Shown here piece after piece: positions 17,486 through 27,315 of a DNA stretch of 64,000 bases. Positions within the stretch are counted from its first letter, which is position 1, and each line of letters begins with the position of its first letter. Position numbers and translations under genes: made by a program. The notes below the pieces were generated by a model that saw only the letters and a list, made by a program, of their open reading frames with translations, searched no databases and was not told the DNA's origin. Source of the stretch: Rhodococcus jostii RHA1 (GTDB taxonomy: Bacteria > Actinomycetota > Actinomycetes > Mycobacteriales > Mycobacteriaceae); NCBI RefSeq assembly GCF_000014565.1, contig NC_008268.1, forward strand, positions 3,968,001 through 4,032,000, given 5' to 3'.

Positions 17486-18733
17486 ATGACCAGCGGAACG
17501 ACCCCGACTGTGATCGTGGGTCTCATGGGTGATGTCGCCGAGTCGATGCTCGCCGAACTCGATCAGTTCGTCGAAGACATGGACGCCGAGGAGGTCAAGC
17601 TGGCCCCAGCGCTGGGCGCCGATGCAGCAATCGCGGCGGAGATGTCGGCAAGCAACCGCGCGAACGTCGCGCGCCTACTCACTACACTCGCACGCCGCGA
17701 CGGCCGCGCCGCACCGATCGACGTCCCACCGGAGGCGCTGGATGTAGTCCGCACCGTCGTTCGCCGCGGCAGCGACCTCGACGTGATCTTCCACGCCTAC
17801 CGCCGAGGGCAGAACCTGGTGTGGCAGAGCTTCATCGCGCATGCCGCACGGATCGTCCCACCGGGCCCGCAGCTCGTCGAGTTGTTGGAGGCGTTTTCGC
17901 AGCACCTGTTCGAGTACGTCGACCACGTGATCGGCCGTGTCATTGCCGACGCGCAGCGCGAGCGCGAGGAGGTGCTCGGTGGTGCGCTCGCACGCCGTGT
18001 CGAGACCATTCGTCTGATCCTCGACGGTGCCCCGATCGACAGTCGCCGAGCCGGCGAACGCTTGGGGTACGAGCTGGCCCGGCGCCATACCGCACTCGTG
18101 TTGTGGGCCCAACCGCCCGGCGAGGTGCAGGGCGCGCTGGAGTCCGCCGCCACCAGCCTCGCCCGCGCCGCCGGTGCGCGCCCTCCGCTGACCCTCCCCG
18201 CCGGGACCTCGACGCTGTGGGCATGGTTCGGCACCGACTCCGACCCCGCGCTCGACACACTGCGCGACGCGCTCACCCGAGCGCAACCCAATGTCCGCGT
18301 CGCGGTCGGCCCCACCCAGCCCGGCATCACCGGGTTCCGCCGCTCACATGATGCGGCGCTGACCATCCAGCGGCTGCTCAGCGGGCATCCGAGCGGCGCG
18401 CGCCTAGCGCTCTACCGCGACCTCGAAGTCACGGCGCTGGCAGCGCAGAACCCAGACCGCGCGGCCGATTTCGTCGCAACGACGCTGGGCCCGCTCGCCG
18501 CGGACACACCCAGTGCAGCTCGGCTCCGCGAGACCTTGCGGGTGTTTCTCGACGAAGCGGACAACGCACCCCGCGCCGCCGTCCGCCTGCACACCCACCG
18601 CAACACCGTCCTGCAACGCGTCGCGCGTGCAACCGAACTCCTCGGTCACCCTCCCGGCGAACGCCGGCTGGCGCTCGAACTCGCGCTCGAGCTCGCCCAC
18701 CAGATCGGGCCACGGGTCCTCACCCGGACCTGA
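17486..18733 (+). CDS. PucR/CdaR-family transcriptional regulator
   Basis: 415 residues. N-terminal RsbRD/GGDEF-like helical region (LLTTLARRDGRAAPIDVPPE, FEYVDHVIGRVI), then a central part and the C-terminal PucR helix-turn-helix (LRETLRVFLDEADNAPRAAV, RLHTHRNTVLQRVARATELL). PucR proteins are activators of catabolic genes. It is divergent from the monooxygenase operon across 126 bp that contain both promoters, so that operon is the likely target. Confidence 0.9.
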   Translation: MTSGTTPTVIVGLMGDVAESMLAELDQFVEDMDAEEVKLAPALGADAAIAAEMSASNRANVARLLTTLARRDGRAAPIDVPPEALDVVRTVVRRGSDLDVIFHAYRRGQNLVWQSFIAHAARIVPPGPQLVELLEAFSQHLFEYVDHVIGRVIADAQREREEVLGGALARRVETIRLILDGAPIDSRRAGERLGYELARRHTALVLWAQPPGEVQGALESAATSLARAAGARPPLTLPAGTSTLWAWFGTDSDPALDTLRDALTRAQPNVRVAVGPTQPGITGFRRSHDAALTIQRLLSGHPSGARLALYRDLEVTALAAQNPDRAADFVATTLGPLAADTPSAARLRETLRVFLDEADNAPRAAVRLHTHRNTVLQRVARATELLGHPPGERRLALELALELAHQIGPRVLTRT

Positions 18734-18911
18734 CGAACGATTCAGGATCCCGGGGTCGCGTGCGGACACCGGTCTCACAGGTCGCCGATGACGCCGGGGT
18801 GAGCGGACTCGGCCGAAATGCGAACATCCCACGTGGGCTTCGATGTTCACGGGACGCGGTGTGATTGCGGATTGCCGTCGAACGCGACTCTGTGACGGCT
18901 ACGCTTGGTAG

Positions 18912-20627
18912 GTGCCGAACGAAGTGATCGACGGTGCACCCGAGCGCGAAGCCGGTCCCGTCCGGCCACCCGGGTATCGCCGCTGGCTTCCGGACCGCTA
19001 TGCCTTCGGGGGGCTGGTGGTCGCGGTGCTGTTCGTGTGGCTGTCGTTGACGCCGACACTGCTGCCGCGTGGTCCCTTCTTCCAGGGATTGGTCACCGGC
19101 GTTTCGGCGGCAATCGGCTACGCCATCGGATTCCTCGGTTCCAAGTTGATCCGCTACCTCGTGCACCGGGAGGCGCCTGCCCGGGTGAAGACAGTGGTGC
19201 GCCGGGTGGCGTCGGTGATCGGGATCGTCGGAACCGCGGCGATGCTGGTGTGGTTCTGGGATTGGCAGTCGCAGTTGCGGGCGATCATGAGTGCCGCACC
19301 GTTCCCGTGGTTCGGCTATCTCGTCATGGTGATCGTGGCGGTGCTGATCTACGTCGGGTTGGTGGCGCTGGCCCGCGTGCTGCTGCGGGCGGTGTGGTGG
19401 GTCGAACGCAAGATCAGCCGGGTGGTGCCGCGGCGGATCTCGGCGACGGTCATCGGTGTACTGGTGGTCGCGCTGCTGTTCGCACTCGTCAACGGCGCGG
19501 CGGTGCGGGTGATCATGTCGGGGTTGAACAATTCGTTCGCCGCCGTCAACCAGGAGACCAAGGCCGGTGACGAGCCGCCGACGTCGTCGCTGCGTTCGGG
19601 CGGGCCGGACTCACTCGTCACGTGGGATTCGCTGGGTCGGCAGGGCCGTTCCTTCATGTCGCGTGGTCCGACCGTCGACGAATTGTCCACGTTCAATGGC
19701 GGGCGGCCCGCGGTGGAGCCGATCCGGACGTACGCCGGGCTCGCCAGCGGCGGCGATTCGATCCGCGAGAACGCCCAACTGGCAGCGGACGAACTCGAAC
19801 GCGCAGGCGGGTTCGATCGTGCGGTCGTCGGTGTGGCCACGACCACCGGTACCGGGTGGATCAACGAGAGCCTCGCCTCCTCGCTGGAGTACATGTACAA
19901 CGGCGACACTGCGATGGTCGGGTTGCAGTACTCCTATCTGCCGAGTTGGCTGTCCTTCCTGGTGGACAAGGAGCGGGCCCACCAGGCCGGGGAGGCCTTG
20001 TTCGACGCGGTGTACGACAAATGGAAGGTGTTGCCGCCGGGGTCCCGCCCGAAGCTCGTCGTGATGGGGGAGAGCCTCGGCTCGTTCGGGGGCGAAAGTG
20101 CATTCGGCAGTGTCGACGACGTCGAGGCGCGCACCGACGGTGTGTTGTTCACGGGACCGCCGAACGCGAACGAGATCTGGACCGACGTCACCACGAACCG
20201 CGATCCGGGCTCGCCCGAATGGCTTCCGATCTACGAGCAGGGCGAGACCGTTCGATTCGGTGCGCGGGCGCCGGAGGACCTGCCGCGCCCCGACGCCCCG
20301 TGGGGACGGCCACGGATGGTTTATCTGCAGCACCCGTCGGACCCGATCGTCTGGTGGTCGCCGGAATTGCTGCTGAGCGAGCCGGATTGGCTGAAGGAGG
20401 ACCGTGGATACGACGTTCTCGACAGCACCCAGTGGTTCCCGTTCGTGACGTTCCTTCAGGTGGCGGCCGACATGGCGGTGTCGACGGGCGTTCCCGACGG
20501 GCACGGACACACGTACGTCGTCGACATCGCCGACGCGTGGAGCGCAATCCTGTCGCCCGAGGGCTGGACCCCGGCGGATACCGAGCGTCTGCGGACGACG
20601 CTTGCGGCGATCGGGGAGGACGGCTGA
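18912..20627 (+). CDS. Membrane-bound alpha/beta hydrolase (PF15420 plus PF10081 type)
   Basis: 571 residues, GTG start. Five hydrophobic helices in the first 197 residues (about 32-50, 56-78, 98-116, 132-155, 177-197) form the family's N-terminal membrane domain. A large extracytoplasmic or cytoplasmic hydrolase domain follows with the nucleophile elbow GESLG at 386-390 (Ser388) and His in GHGHTYV near the end. The family is common in Mycobacteriales; its substrate is unknown, perhaps cell-envelope lipid. Monocistronic; its end is 20 bp from the convergent PHA-depolymerase-like gene. Confidence 0.9.
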   Translation: MPNEVIDGAPEREAGPVRPPGYRRWLPDRYAFGGLVVAVLFVWLSLTPTLLPRGPFFQGLVTGVSAAIGYAIGFLGSKLIRYLVHREAPARVKTVVRRVASVIGIVGTAAMLVWFWDWQSQLRAIMSAAPFPWFGYLVMVIVAVLIYVGLVALARVLLRAVWWVERKISRVVPRRISATVIGVLVVALLFALVNGAAVRVIMSGLNNSFAAVNQETKAGDEPPTSSLRSGGPDSLVTWDSLGRQGRSFMSRGPTVDELSTFNGGRPAVEPIRTYAGLASGGDSIRENAQLAADELERAGGFDRAVVGVATTTGTGWINESLASSLEYMYNGDTAMVGLQYSYLPSWLSFLVDKERAHQAGEALFDAVYDKWKVLPPGSRPKLVVMGESLGSFGGESAFGSVDDVEARTDGVLFTGPPNANEIWTDVTTNRDPGSPEWLPIYEQGETVRFGARAPEDLPRPDAPWGRPRMVYLQHPSDPIVWWSPELLLSEPDWLKEDRGYDVLDSTQWFPFVTFLQVAADMAVSTGVPDGHGHTYVVDIADAWSAILSPEGWTPADTERLRTTLAAIGEDG

Positions 20628-20647
20628 CCTGTTGTGTGGGCCGACGG

Positions 20648-21478
20648 CTACGGAGCCGCGAGAAAGGTCGTGACAGCAGGGGCGAGATCGGCTGCATTGG
20701 TGACGATGTCGAGGTGCCCGCCGGGGTGGAGGTGCAGGGTCGCGTGCGGCAGGAGCGCGTTCATGACATGGGCGTTGGCGACGGGAATGATCGGGTCGTC
20801 GGTGCCCGCGACGATCAGCGTGGGCTGCCGGATGAGTGGTAGTACCGGCAGGCTCGTCCACACCGCCCCCGCGAGGAGTTGGTGGAGATAACCGATGCGC
20901 GAGCCCGTGTGCGTCTGCTTCCGAAAGATGCGCGCAACGCCCTCGCCGCCGTCGCGGGCCGTGCCGCCGTACAGGTCGCCGGCGATGGCCGCGGCGTAGC
21001 CGGTGTCGGTGAACCGTCTCGGAGTCAGCATCTTCGCGAGCACACGCGGGTGGCCGGGAATCATCACGGCACCGGTTCCGGTGGCGACGAGGACGAGTCG
21101 GCGGCAGCGCCGCGGGTTCTGCAGGGCGAACTGCTGGGCCAGCGCTCCGCCCCAGGACAATCCGAGGACGTCGACGGCACCGACCCCGATCTCGTCGAGG
21201 AGGCGGCTCAGGCCGCACGCGAGCGCGGGAATGGCGTACGGGACCGGTGATGCCGGCGAACCCCCGGTGCCGGGAACGTCGAAGCGGATGATCGGCGCCG
21301 CCGGGTCCATCGCGGCGACCAGCGGGTCCAGCACTTCCAGGCCCGCTCCGATGCCGTTGCACAGAACCAGGGGCACACCGGTCCCGCGGCGGATCCGCAC
21401 CCGGATCCGCCGACCCCCGACCGGAACGACCCTGTCCTCGAACCGGTCGCTCCTGCCGAACAATTCGGTCACGCTCAC
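20648..21478 (-). CDS. phaZ: Poly(3-hydroxyalkanoate) depolymerase-like alpha/beta hydrolase
   Basis: 276 residues from a GTG at 21478 that overlaps the MaoC stop (GTGA). LVLCNGIGAGLEVL near 38-50 is the oxyanion region seen in intracellular mcl-PHA depolymerases; GLSWGG places the nucleophile at Ser108; IVAGTDDPIIP and GGHLDIV hold the acid and His. It hydrolyses intracellular PHA or a related ester. Translational coupling to a MaoC hydratase and proximity to phaC support the PHA role; the gene name is by similarity and context. Confidence 0.8.
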   Translation of the reverse strand: MSVTELFGRSDRFEDRVVPVGGRRIRVRIRRGTGVPLVLCNGIGAGLEVLDPLVAAMDPAAPIIRFDVPGTGGSPASPVPYAIPALACGLSRLLDEIGVGAVDVLGLSWGGALAQQFALQNPRRCRRLVLVATGTGAVMIPGHPRVLAKMLTPRRFTDTGYAAAIAGDLYGGTARDGGEGVARIFRKQTHTGSRIGYLHQLLAGAVWTSLPVLPLIRQPTLIVAGTDDPIIPVANAHVMNALLPHATLHLHPGGHLDIVTNAADLAPAVTTFLAAP

Positions 21479-21927
21479 GTGTAGAGCACCACGACGTCGG
21501 CGACGCACACCGGACGCGTTCCGCCGTCGATCTCGTAGGTCAAGCGGAAGACGGCCTCGATGCCGGCCGGTTTCTGCCCGGCCGAGATGACGGACACGGT
21601 GACGCGGAGCGCGGAACCGACGGGCACGGGAGCGGGGAACCGCACCTTGTTCAGGCCGTAATTGAGGGCGGCGTGGACGCCGTCGACGGTGAGAACCTCG
21701 GCGAGGACGCTCGGCGCCAGCGACAGCGTGAGGTAGCCGTGCGCGATCGTGCTGCCGAAGGGGCCGCGGGCCGCGCGTTCGGGATCGGTGTGGATCCACT
21801 GGTGGTCCCCGGTCGCGTCGGCGAACAGATTCACCTGATCCTGCGCGATTTTCAGCGTGCCGGTGGTTCCGATGGTCTGTCCGACGAGATCGAGGAGATC
21901 GGTGGGTTGTGTGAGATGCATGGGCAT
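21475..21927 (-). CDS. MaoC family (R)-specific enoyl-CoA hydratase
   Basis: 150 residues. Hydratase-2 active-site motif with Asp41 and His46 (ADATGDHQWIHTD) followed by FGSTIAHGYLTLSL. These enzymes hydrate trans-2-enoyl-CoA to (R)-3-hydroxyacyl-CoA, the direct PHA precursor, as PhaJ does. Position between phaC (26 bp upstream) and the depolymerase-like gene (4 bp overlap) strongly suggests PhaJ function, but MaoC proteins also serve other pathways. Confidence 0.88.
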   Translation of the reverse strand: MPMHLTQPTDLLDLVGQTIGTTGTLKIAQDQVNLFADATGDHQWIHTDPERAARGPFGSTIAHGYLTLSLAPSVLAEVLTVDGVHAALNYGLNKVRFPAPVPVGSALRVTVSVISAGQKPAGIEAVFRLTYEIDGGTRPVCVADVVVLYT

Positions 21928-21953
21928 GGATTACCTCTGTGGTGTCGAGCGGG

Positions 21954-23651
21954 TCAGCTGTGGTGGACGTAGGTGCCCGGGGCGGGACCGAGCGGGGGGA
22001 ACTGCCGGGCGCCGAGGCCGCCGGGGGCGTCGATGCCGGGTCCGCTGCGCTCGGCGAGCCAGCGGGCGTAGTCGGGCCACCACGAGTCCGGTGCGGTCTC
22101 CGCCGCGGTCAGCCACTCGTCCGGGGTCTCCGGGGCGGGCTGCCCGAATCGGAAGGACGCTCGCGGATTGCCCGGCGGGTTCACGAGTGAGGCGATGTGA
22201 CCGTTCGACGACAGCACGAACCGGGAGTCCTTGCTGCCGAGCAGGCGAGCGCTCCGGTAGGTGGACTGCCACGGGCAGAGGTGGTCGGCGGAGCCGCCGA
22301 CGACGTATGCGTCGGCGGTCACGGTGGCCAGGTCGACGGGTGTGCCGAGCATGGTCGCAGCGCCCGGCGCCGTCAGCGCGTTGCGCAGTCCGAGCAGGAC
22401 GAGATCGCGGTGCAGTGCCGCCGCCATGCGGGTTGTGTCCGAGTTCCAGAACAGCACGTCGAAGGCTGCGGGAGCCCGGCCCTGCACGTAGTTGTTCACC
22501 CAGTACCGCCAGATCAGGTCGGTCGGACGCAGCCAGGCGAACATCTCGGCGAGGGTGCGGCCGTCGAGATATCCCTTGGCGGCCGAGGCGCGGATGGCGG
22601 CTGCGGCGGCGCGCTCGCTCATGACGGCCGCCGCGGTACCGGCCTGGGTCTGGTCGAGGACGGTGACGGCCAGGGTGAGGCCGGCGACGCGGTCGCCCTC
22701 GCCGACCTGGGTGAGATGCGCGGCGACCATCGCCGCGAGAATCCCGCCCGAGCAGGTGCCCAGGAGGTGGGCGCTGTCGGTCCCGGCGATGCACTGCACC
22801 GCGTCGAGCGCCTCCACGATCGCGGCACCGTACGTGTCGGCACCCCAGTCCCGGTGGCGGGCGTGCGGGTTGCGCCAGGAGATCGCGAAGACCTGCTGAC
22901 CCTGCTGCAGGAGGTACTCGACGAGACTGCGGCCCGGTGCGATGTCGAGTATGTAGTACTTGTTGATGACGGGTGGGACGATCAACAGCGGTGTGGCGTG
23001 GACCTTTTCCGTCTGCGGCGTGTAGTGGATCAGTTCGAAGGTGCGGGTCTGCAGGACCACGGCACCCTTCGTTGCAGCCACGTCCTCCCCGACGGCGAAC
23101 GCGTCGGGTTCGACCATGGCAGGCACGCGAGGGCTCGACAGTATGTCGCGCACGAACGCCCGGACGCCGCGTGCCGCACTGAGACCGCCGGTATCCACCA
23201 TTGCCTTCCAGCCCAGCGGGCTGAGAAGTGGATTGTTGGTGGGGGACAGACCTTCGACGAGGTTGTCGAGAACGAACCGCATCCGCTCGTGGTCACGCCA
23301 GTCGAGTTCGGCGTCGTCGAGCAGGGCGGCGGCGGTGTGCGATGTCGCGAGATACGCCTGCATCGCCCGGCGCAGGGCCGGATTCTGCTGCCACGCGGCG
23401 TCGCCGAAGCGCTTGTCGGCCTTCGCGGGAGATCGGTCCGAGGTGCCGGCGGCAATTGCGCCGAGTTCGCGGGCGAGGGCGCCGCCGAGCCGGGCGAGGG
23501 TCCCCGGACGGCCGGCGAGGCTGACCCCGAGGCGGCCCCACGAGCTGTCGGGCAGCATGCGGGCGGCGACGCCGCGGGTTCCGCTGGTGAGGAGGAGGTC
23601 GAGGGGAGCGGTGAGCTCGTCGGGGATGGTGGGGAGGGGAGTGTCGCTCAC
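21954..23651 (-). CDS. phaC: Poly(3-hydroxyalkanoate) synthase
   Basis: 565 residues, the length of class I/II synthases. The lipase-like box is GTCSGG with catalytic Cys300; other conserved parts are PPVINKYYILDIAPGRSLV, VFAISWRNP, GGSADHLCPW (catalytic Asp) and NGHIASLVNPPG (catalytic His). It polymerises (R)-3-hydroxyacyl-CoA into storage polyester on the granule surface. The 40-70 N-terminal residues are variable. It lies 16 bp downstream of an acyl-CoA ligase gene and 26 bp upstream of the MaoC hydratase gene, giving a coherent ligase-synthase-hydratase-depolymerase set. Confidence 0.93.
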   Translation of the reverse strand: MSDTPLPTIPDELTAPLDLLLTSGTRGVAARMLPDSSWGRLGVSLAGRPGTLARLGGALARELGAIAAGTSDRSPAKADKRFGDAAWQQNPALRRAMQAYLATSHTAAALLDDAELDWRDHERMRFVLDNLVEGLSPTNNPLLSPLGWKAMVDTGGLSAARGVRAFVRDILSSPRVPAMVEPDAFAVGEDVAATKGAVVLQTRTFELIHYTPQTEKVHATPLLIVPPVINKYYILDIAPGRSLVEYLLQQGQQVFAISWRNPHARHRDWGADTYGAAIVEALDAVQCIAGTDSAHLLGTCSGGILAAMVAAHLTQVGEGDRVAGLTLAVTVLDQTQAGTAAAVMSERAAAAAIRASAAKGYLDGRTLAEMFAWLRPTDLIWRYWVNNYVQGRAPAAFDVLFWNSDTTRMAAALHRDLVLLGLRNALTAPGAATMLGTPVDLATVTADAYVVGGSADHLCPWQSTYRSARLLGSKDSRFVLSSNGHIASLVNPPGNPRASFRFGQPAPETPDEWLTAAETAPDSWWPDYARWLAERSGPGIDAPGGLGARQFPPLGPAPGTYVHHS

Positions 23652-23667
23652 GCTTGTGCTTTCGGTA

Positions 23668-25239
23668 TCAGAGTGCGGCCGGGGCGCGGCCGAGTTCGCG
23701 TTTGAGGATCTTGCCGGTGGCGGTCATCGGAAGGGTGGTGACGAATTCGACGGTGCGGGGGTACTTGTAGCTCGCCATCTGCTGCTTGGCCCAGGCGATC
23801 ACCTCGTCCGCGGTGACCTTTGCGCCCGGCTCGAGGATGACGTACGCCTTGATCTCCTCGCCGTGGCTGTCGTCGGGGACGCCGACGACGGCGGCGAGAG
23901 AGATGGCGTCGTGGCCGAGGAGGACCTCTTCGATCTCACGGGGGTACACATTGAATCCGCCGCGCACGATCAGGTCCTTGGCCCGGTCGACGATGTAGTA
24001 GAAGCCGTCGTCGTCGATACGGGCGAGGTCGCCGGTCCGGAACCAGCCGTCCCGCAGCACTTCTGCCGTGGCGTCCGGGCGGTTGTAGTAGCCCTTCATG
24101 ATGTTGTGGCCGCGCAACGCGATCTCGCCGATGTCACCGGCTCCGGTGACGGTGTTCCAGTTCCTGTCGACGAGCCGGGCCTCGATTCCCCACACCGGGA
24201 CACCGATCGAGCCGGGCCGTGGATCGCCGCCGGGGTCGCTGAACGTCGCGAGCGGTGACGTCTCGGACAGTCCGTATCCCTCGAGGATCTGGACACCGAA
24301 GCGGTCGGCGAACCGGGTGAGGATCTCCACCGGCAGCGCGGCGCCGCCGGAGATCGCGAGTCGCATGTTGCCGGCGATGCGGTCGATGTCGGCGGGGTGT
24401 TCGTCGAGGGCGCCGAGCAGACCCCAGTACATGGTGGGCACCCCGGCGAATACGGTGATGTTCTCCCGTTCGATGAGGTCGAGTGCGGCGGCGGCCTCGA
24501 ACCGGGGCAGCAGAACGAGGGTCGCCCCGACCGAGATTCCGGCATTGAGGGTGACGGTCTGGCCGAACGAGTGGAACAGCGGGAGGGTCACCAGGTACCG
24601 GTCGTGGATGGCTGGAGTGATGTCGAAGAGCCGGTTGGCGGTCAGCGCGTTGAGCACCATGTTGGCGTGGGTGAGCTCGGCGCCCTTGGGTTTTCCGGTG
24701 GTCCCGCTCGTGTAGAGGATGACAGCGGTGTCCCCGGGTTCGCGGACCACGGTCTCGACCTCGGTGTCGCGACCCGCGACGGCCTCCGCGAGCGTTCCAC
24801 TGCCGTCGATCGTGGCGGGAGCGTCCGGGTCGGCGGTGATGCGGAACATGGTGCGGCAGTGGGGACTCTGTGTGAACGCGGACCGCCCGTACTCGCCCAT
24901 CGGCAGGTCGGGGGTGCCGTCGTAGCACAAGTACGCCTTGGCGTCCGAATCGGCAAGGTGGTACGCGATCTCGCGGTCCTTGAGCAACACGTTGAGCGGT
25001 ACGACCACGGCGCCGGCCTTGAGGATGCCGTAGTAGACGACGGGGAACTGGGGGATGTTGGGACAGGAGAGCGCGACCTTGTCACCGGGTTCGATGCCGC
25101 ACGACATCAGCAGGTTCGCGACCTGGTTCGACCGGGCGTCGAGGTCGGCGTACGTCATCCGTGTGTCGCCGAGAATCAGGGCGTCGCGGTCGGGGAATCG
25201 GCGGGCGGAGTCTTCGAGAAGGACGGAAAGGTTGAGCAC
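23668..25239 (-). CDS. Long-chain fatty acid-CoA ligase (AMP-binding)
   Basis: 523 residues. Complete ANL enzyme: P-loop YTSGTTGKPKGAELTHANMV, motif GYGLSETSP, hinge GWFRTGDLARIDDDGFYYIV, DRAKDLIVRGGFNVYPREIE, and the catalytic Lys in PMTATGKILKREL near the end. It activates a carboxylic acid as the acyl-AMP and then acyl-CoA; chain length is not predictable. Upstream of phaC with 16 bp between, so it may feed acyl-CoA to PHA synthesis or to the BKACE/CoA-transferase genes upstream. Confidence 0.92.
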   Translation of the reverse strand: MLNLSVLLEDSARRFPDRDALILGDTRMTYADLDARSNQVANLLMSCGIEPGDKVALSCPNIPQFPVVYYGILKAGAVVVPLNVLLKDREIAYHLADSDAKAYLCYDGTPDLPMGEYGRSAFTQSPHCRTMFRITADPDAPATIDGSGTLAEAVAGRDTEVETVVREPGDTAVILYTSGTTGKPKGAELTHANMVLNALTANRLFDITPAIHDRYLVTLPLFHSFGQTVTLNAGISVGATLVLLPRFEAAAALDLIERENITVFAGVPTMYWGLLGALDEHPADIDRIAGNMRLAISGGAALPVEILTRFADRFGVQILEGYGLSETSPLATFSDPGGDPRPGSIGVPVWGIEARLVDRNWNTVTGAGDIGEIALRGHNIMKGYYNRPDATAEVLRDGWFRTGDLARIDDDGFYYIVDRAKDLIVRGGFNVYPREIEEVLLGHDAISLAAVVGVPDDSHGEEIKAYVILEPGAKVTADEVIAWAKQQMASYKYPRTVEFVTTLPMTATGKILKRELGRAPAAL

Positions 25240-25275
25240 GGGAAACTTTCTCGTGGTGGGCGGGTGGGAGAAGCG

Positions 25276-25923
25276 CTACGACAGCGCCGCTGCGGTGGCG
25301 GCGCGCACCAGGTCTGCGGTGACCCCGGGCGCGCACTCGCGCAACACGAGACCGGAGTCGGTGACGTCGACGACGGCCAGGTTGGTAATGATCCGGTGCA
25401 CGACACCGCGTCCGGTGAGAGGCAGGGTGCAGCGTTCGACGATCTTCGGGGCACCGGACTTGTCGCAGTGCTCCATGACCACGATGACTGTGCGGGCGCC
25501 GTGCACGAGGTCCATCGCACCGCCCATGCCCTTGACCATCTTTCCCGGAACCATCCAGTTCGCGAGGTCGCCTGCCGCGGAGACCTGCATTCCGCCGAGG
25601 ACGGCGGTGTCGATGTGGGCGCCGCGGATCATCCCGAAGCTGAGCGCCGAATCGAAGAACGATGCGCCCGCGTTGACGGTGACCGTTTCCTTGCCTGCGT
25701 TGATCAGATCCGCGTCGACCGCGTCCTCGTCCGGATACGGGCCGGTCCCGAGGATGCCGTTCTCGCTGTGCAGCGTCACGTCGACCCCCGGCGGCAGGAA
25801 GTTGGGGATCAGCGTGGGCAGCCCGATACCGAGGTTGACGTACTCGCCCGGCGACAGTTCTCGGGCGGCACGGGCTGCCATGTCCTCGCGCGTCCAGCCG
25901 ATCGTCTCGACGATGGTCGTCAT
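25276..25923 (-). CDS. 3-oxoacid CoA-transferase, subunit B
   Basis: 215 residues. Family I CoA-transferase beta subunit: [19 protein letters not shown], and [12 protein letters not shown], whose Glu is the covalent catalytic residue. With subunit A it moves CoA from succinyl-CoA or acetyl-CoA to a 3-oxoacid. ATG at 25923 is one base after the stop of subunit A. Equivalent to PcaJ/ScoB/AtoA; since no protocatechuate genes are near, the 3-oxoacid may come from the BKACE pathway in the same region. Confidence 0.92.
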   Translation of the reverse strand: MTTIVETIGWTREDMAARAARELSPGEYVNLGIGLPTLIPNFLPPGVDVTLHSENGILGTGPYPDEDAVDADLINAGKETVTVNAGASFFDSALSFGMIRGAHIDTAVLGGMQVSAAGDLANWMVPGKMVKGMGGAMDLVHGARTVIVVMEHCDKSGAPKIVERCTLPLTGRGVVHRIITNLAVVDVTDSGLVLRECAPGVTADLVRAATAAALS

Positions 25924-25924
25924 G

Positions 25925-26683
25925 TCAGTCCTTCCTCGCGGCGACGGTGCGTTTCTCGATCTGCTTGTCCTGAGTCCCGGTGTGGACGATCCGGTCGACG
26001 AAGATCCCCGGCAGGTGCACCCGCGCCGGGTCGAGGACACCGGGCTCGACGAGTTGCTCGACCTGCGCGATGCAGACACGGCTGGCCATCGCGGCGAGCG
26101 GGTTGAAGTTGCCTGCGGCCTTGGCGAAGACGAGGTTGCCTTCGGCGTCGCCGATGCGGGCGTGGACGAGTGCGAAGTCGGCGGTGATCGACTCCTCGAG
26201 CACATACTGGCGGCCGGCGAACTCGCGGATCTCTTTCGGCGGAGACGCGACGGCCACCGATCCGTCGGCGGCGTACCGCCACGGCAGCCCGCCGTCGGAC
26301 ACGGGCGTTCCGACCCCGGCGGGGGTGAAGAACGCGGGGATCCCCGCACCGCCGGCACGCAGCTTCTCGGCCAGAGTGCCCTGCGGCGTCAGTTCGACCT
26401 CGAGCTCACCCGTCAGGTATTGGCGCGCAAATTCCTTGTTCTCCCCGACATACGACGCGGTGACGCGGCGAATCCGACTGTGGGCGAGCAGGATACCGAG
26501 TCCGTGGCCGTCGACGCCGCAGTTGTTGGAAAACACCTCCAGATCGGTGGCGTCACCGGCGGCGATCGCGGCGATCAGCTCGTCCGGGATTCCGCACAAC
26601 CCGAACCCGCCGACCGCCAGCGACGCACCGGAGGTGATGTCTGCGACCGCTTCGGCTGCCGAACCGAAGACCTTGCGCGTCAT
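25925..26683 (-). CDS. 3-oxoacid CoA-transferase, subunit A
   Basis: 252 residues. Alpha-subunit motifs [33 protein letters not shown] and [15 protein letters not shown] are clear. It pairs with the adjacent beta subunit and binds CoA. The start ATG at 26683 overlaps the stop of the preceding small hydrolase gene by 4 bp, so the three genes are coupled. Confidence 0.92.
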   Translation of the reverse strand: MTRKVFGSAAEAVADITSGASLAVGGFGLCGIPDELIAAIAAGDATDLEVFSNNCGVDGHGLGILLAHSRIRRVTASYVGENKEFARQYLTGELEVELTPQGTLAEKLRAGGAGIPAFFTPAGVGTPVSDGGLPWRYAADGSVAVASPPKEIREFAGRQYVLEESITADFALVHARIGDAEGNLVFAKAAGNFNPLAAMASRVCIAQVEQLVEPGVLDPARVHLPGIFVDRIVHTGTQDKQIEKRTVAARKD

Positions 26684-27300
26684 CGGCCACCTGCGTTCGC
26701 GAGCCCGGGAACGACCGTGCTCTCGATCAGTTCCCGGAGCAGTTCCTCGGCGTACGGCCAGTACCCGTAACCGGCGGCAGGGTTGAGGTGTCCGACCGCA
26801 CCGAGGTCGACGAGCCGGCTCCCCCAGGCCTCGGCCATTCCGGCGACCCGACGGAATCGGGCCAGCGGATCGTTCGTGCTGGCGGCGACGACGCTGGGGA
26901 ACGGCAGCCGGCGGCGGGGGACGGGATCCCAACCACCCTGCTCGAGTTCCTCGGGGGTGGGATACCCCGCGGGCAGTGGTTCCTCGAGGTCCGGTGGGGT
27001 GGCGAGCAGGGCGCCCTGGATCGGGCGGGTCGACTGCTGCGCCCAGTGGACGGTAATCGCGACTCCCGCACTGTGAGCGACCAGCACGACCGGGCCGTCG
27101 ATGTCGGCGAGGACGGTGTCGAGGGCGGCGACCCGGGCCGCGAGGCTGAGCTTGTCCCGTTCGAGCGGCGGCACCGTCCGCGCGGTGTCGAGTCTCTCGG
27201 CGAGCAAGGTCTGCCAGTGGTCGGCGACGTGGTCCCGCAGTCCGGGCACGATCACCACGGTCGGTGAGGTGGAGGTGGAGGTGGTCACGGTCGGCTCCAA
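26680..27300 (-). CDS. RBBP9/YdeN-family serine hydrolase
   Basis: 206 residues. VVIVPGLRDHVADHWQ starts the fold; the nucleophile is Ser77 in LVAHSAGV; ASTNDPLARF and GAVGHLNPAAGYG carry acid and His. Small cytoplasmic hydrolases of this family have unknown natural substrates. Coupled by 4 bp to the CoA-transferase genes, so a thioester or lactone in that pathway is a reasonable guess. Confidence 0.85.
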   Translation of the reverse strand: MEPTVTTSTSTSPTVVIVPGLRDHVADHWQTLLAERLDTARTVPPLERDKLSLAARVAALDTVLADIDGPVVLVAHSAGVAITVHWAQQSTRPIQGALLATPPDLEEPLPAGYPTPEELEQGGWDPVPRRRLPFPSVVAASTNDPLARFRRVAGMAEAWGSRLVDLGAVGHLNPAAGYGYWPYAEELLRELIESTVVPGLANAGGR

Positions 27301-27315
27301 TTCTTCGGAGGTGGA

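Noticed and set aside
22197..23705. Open frame antisense to phaC
   Set aside because: Opposite-strand artefact of a clear PhaC gene.
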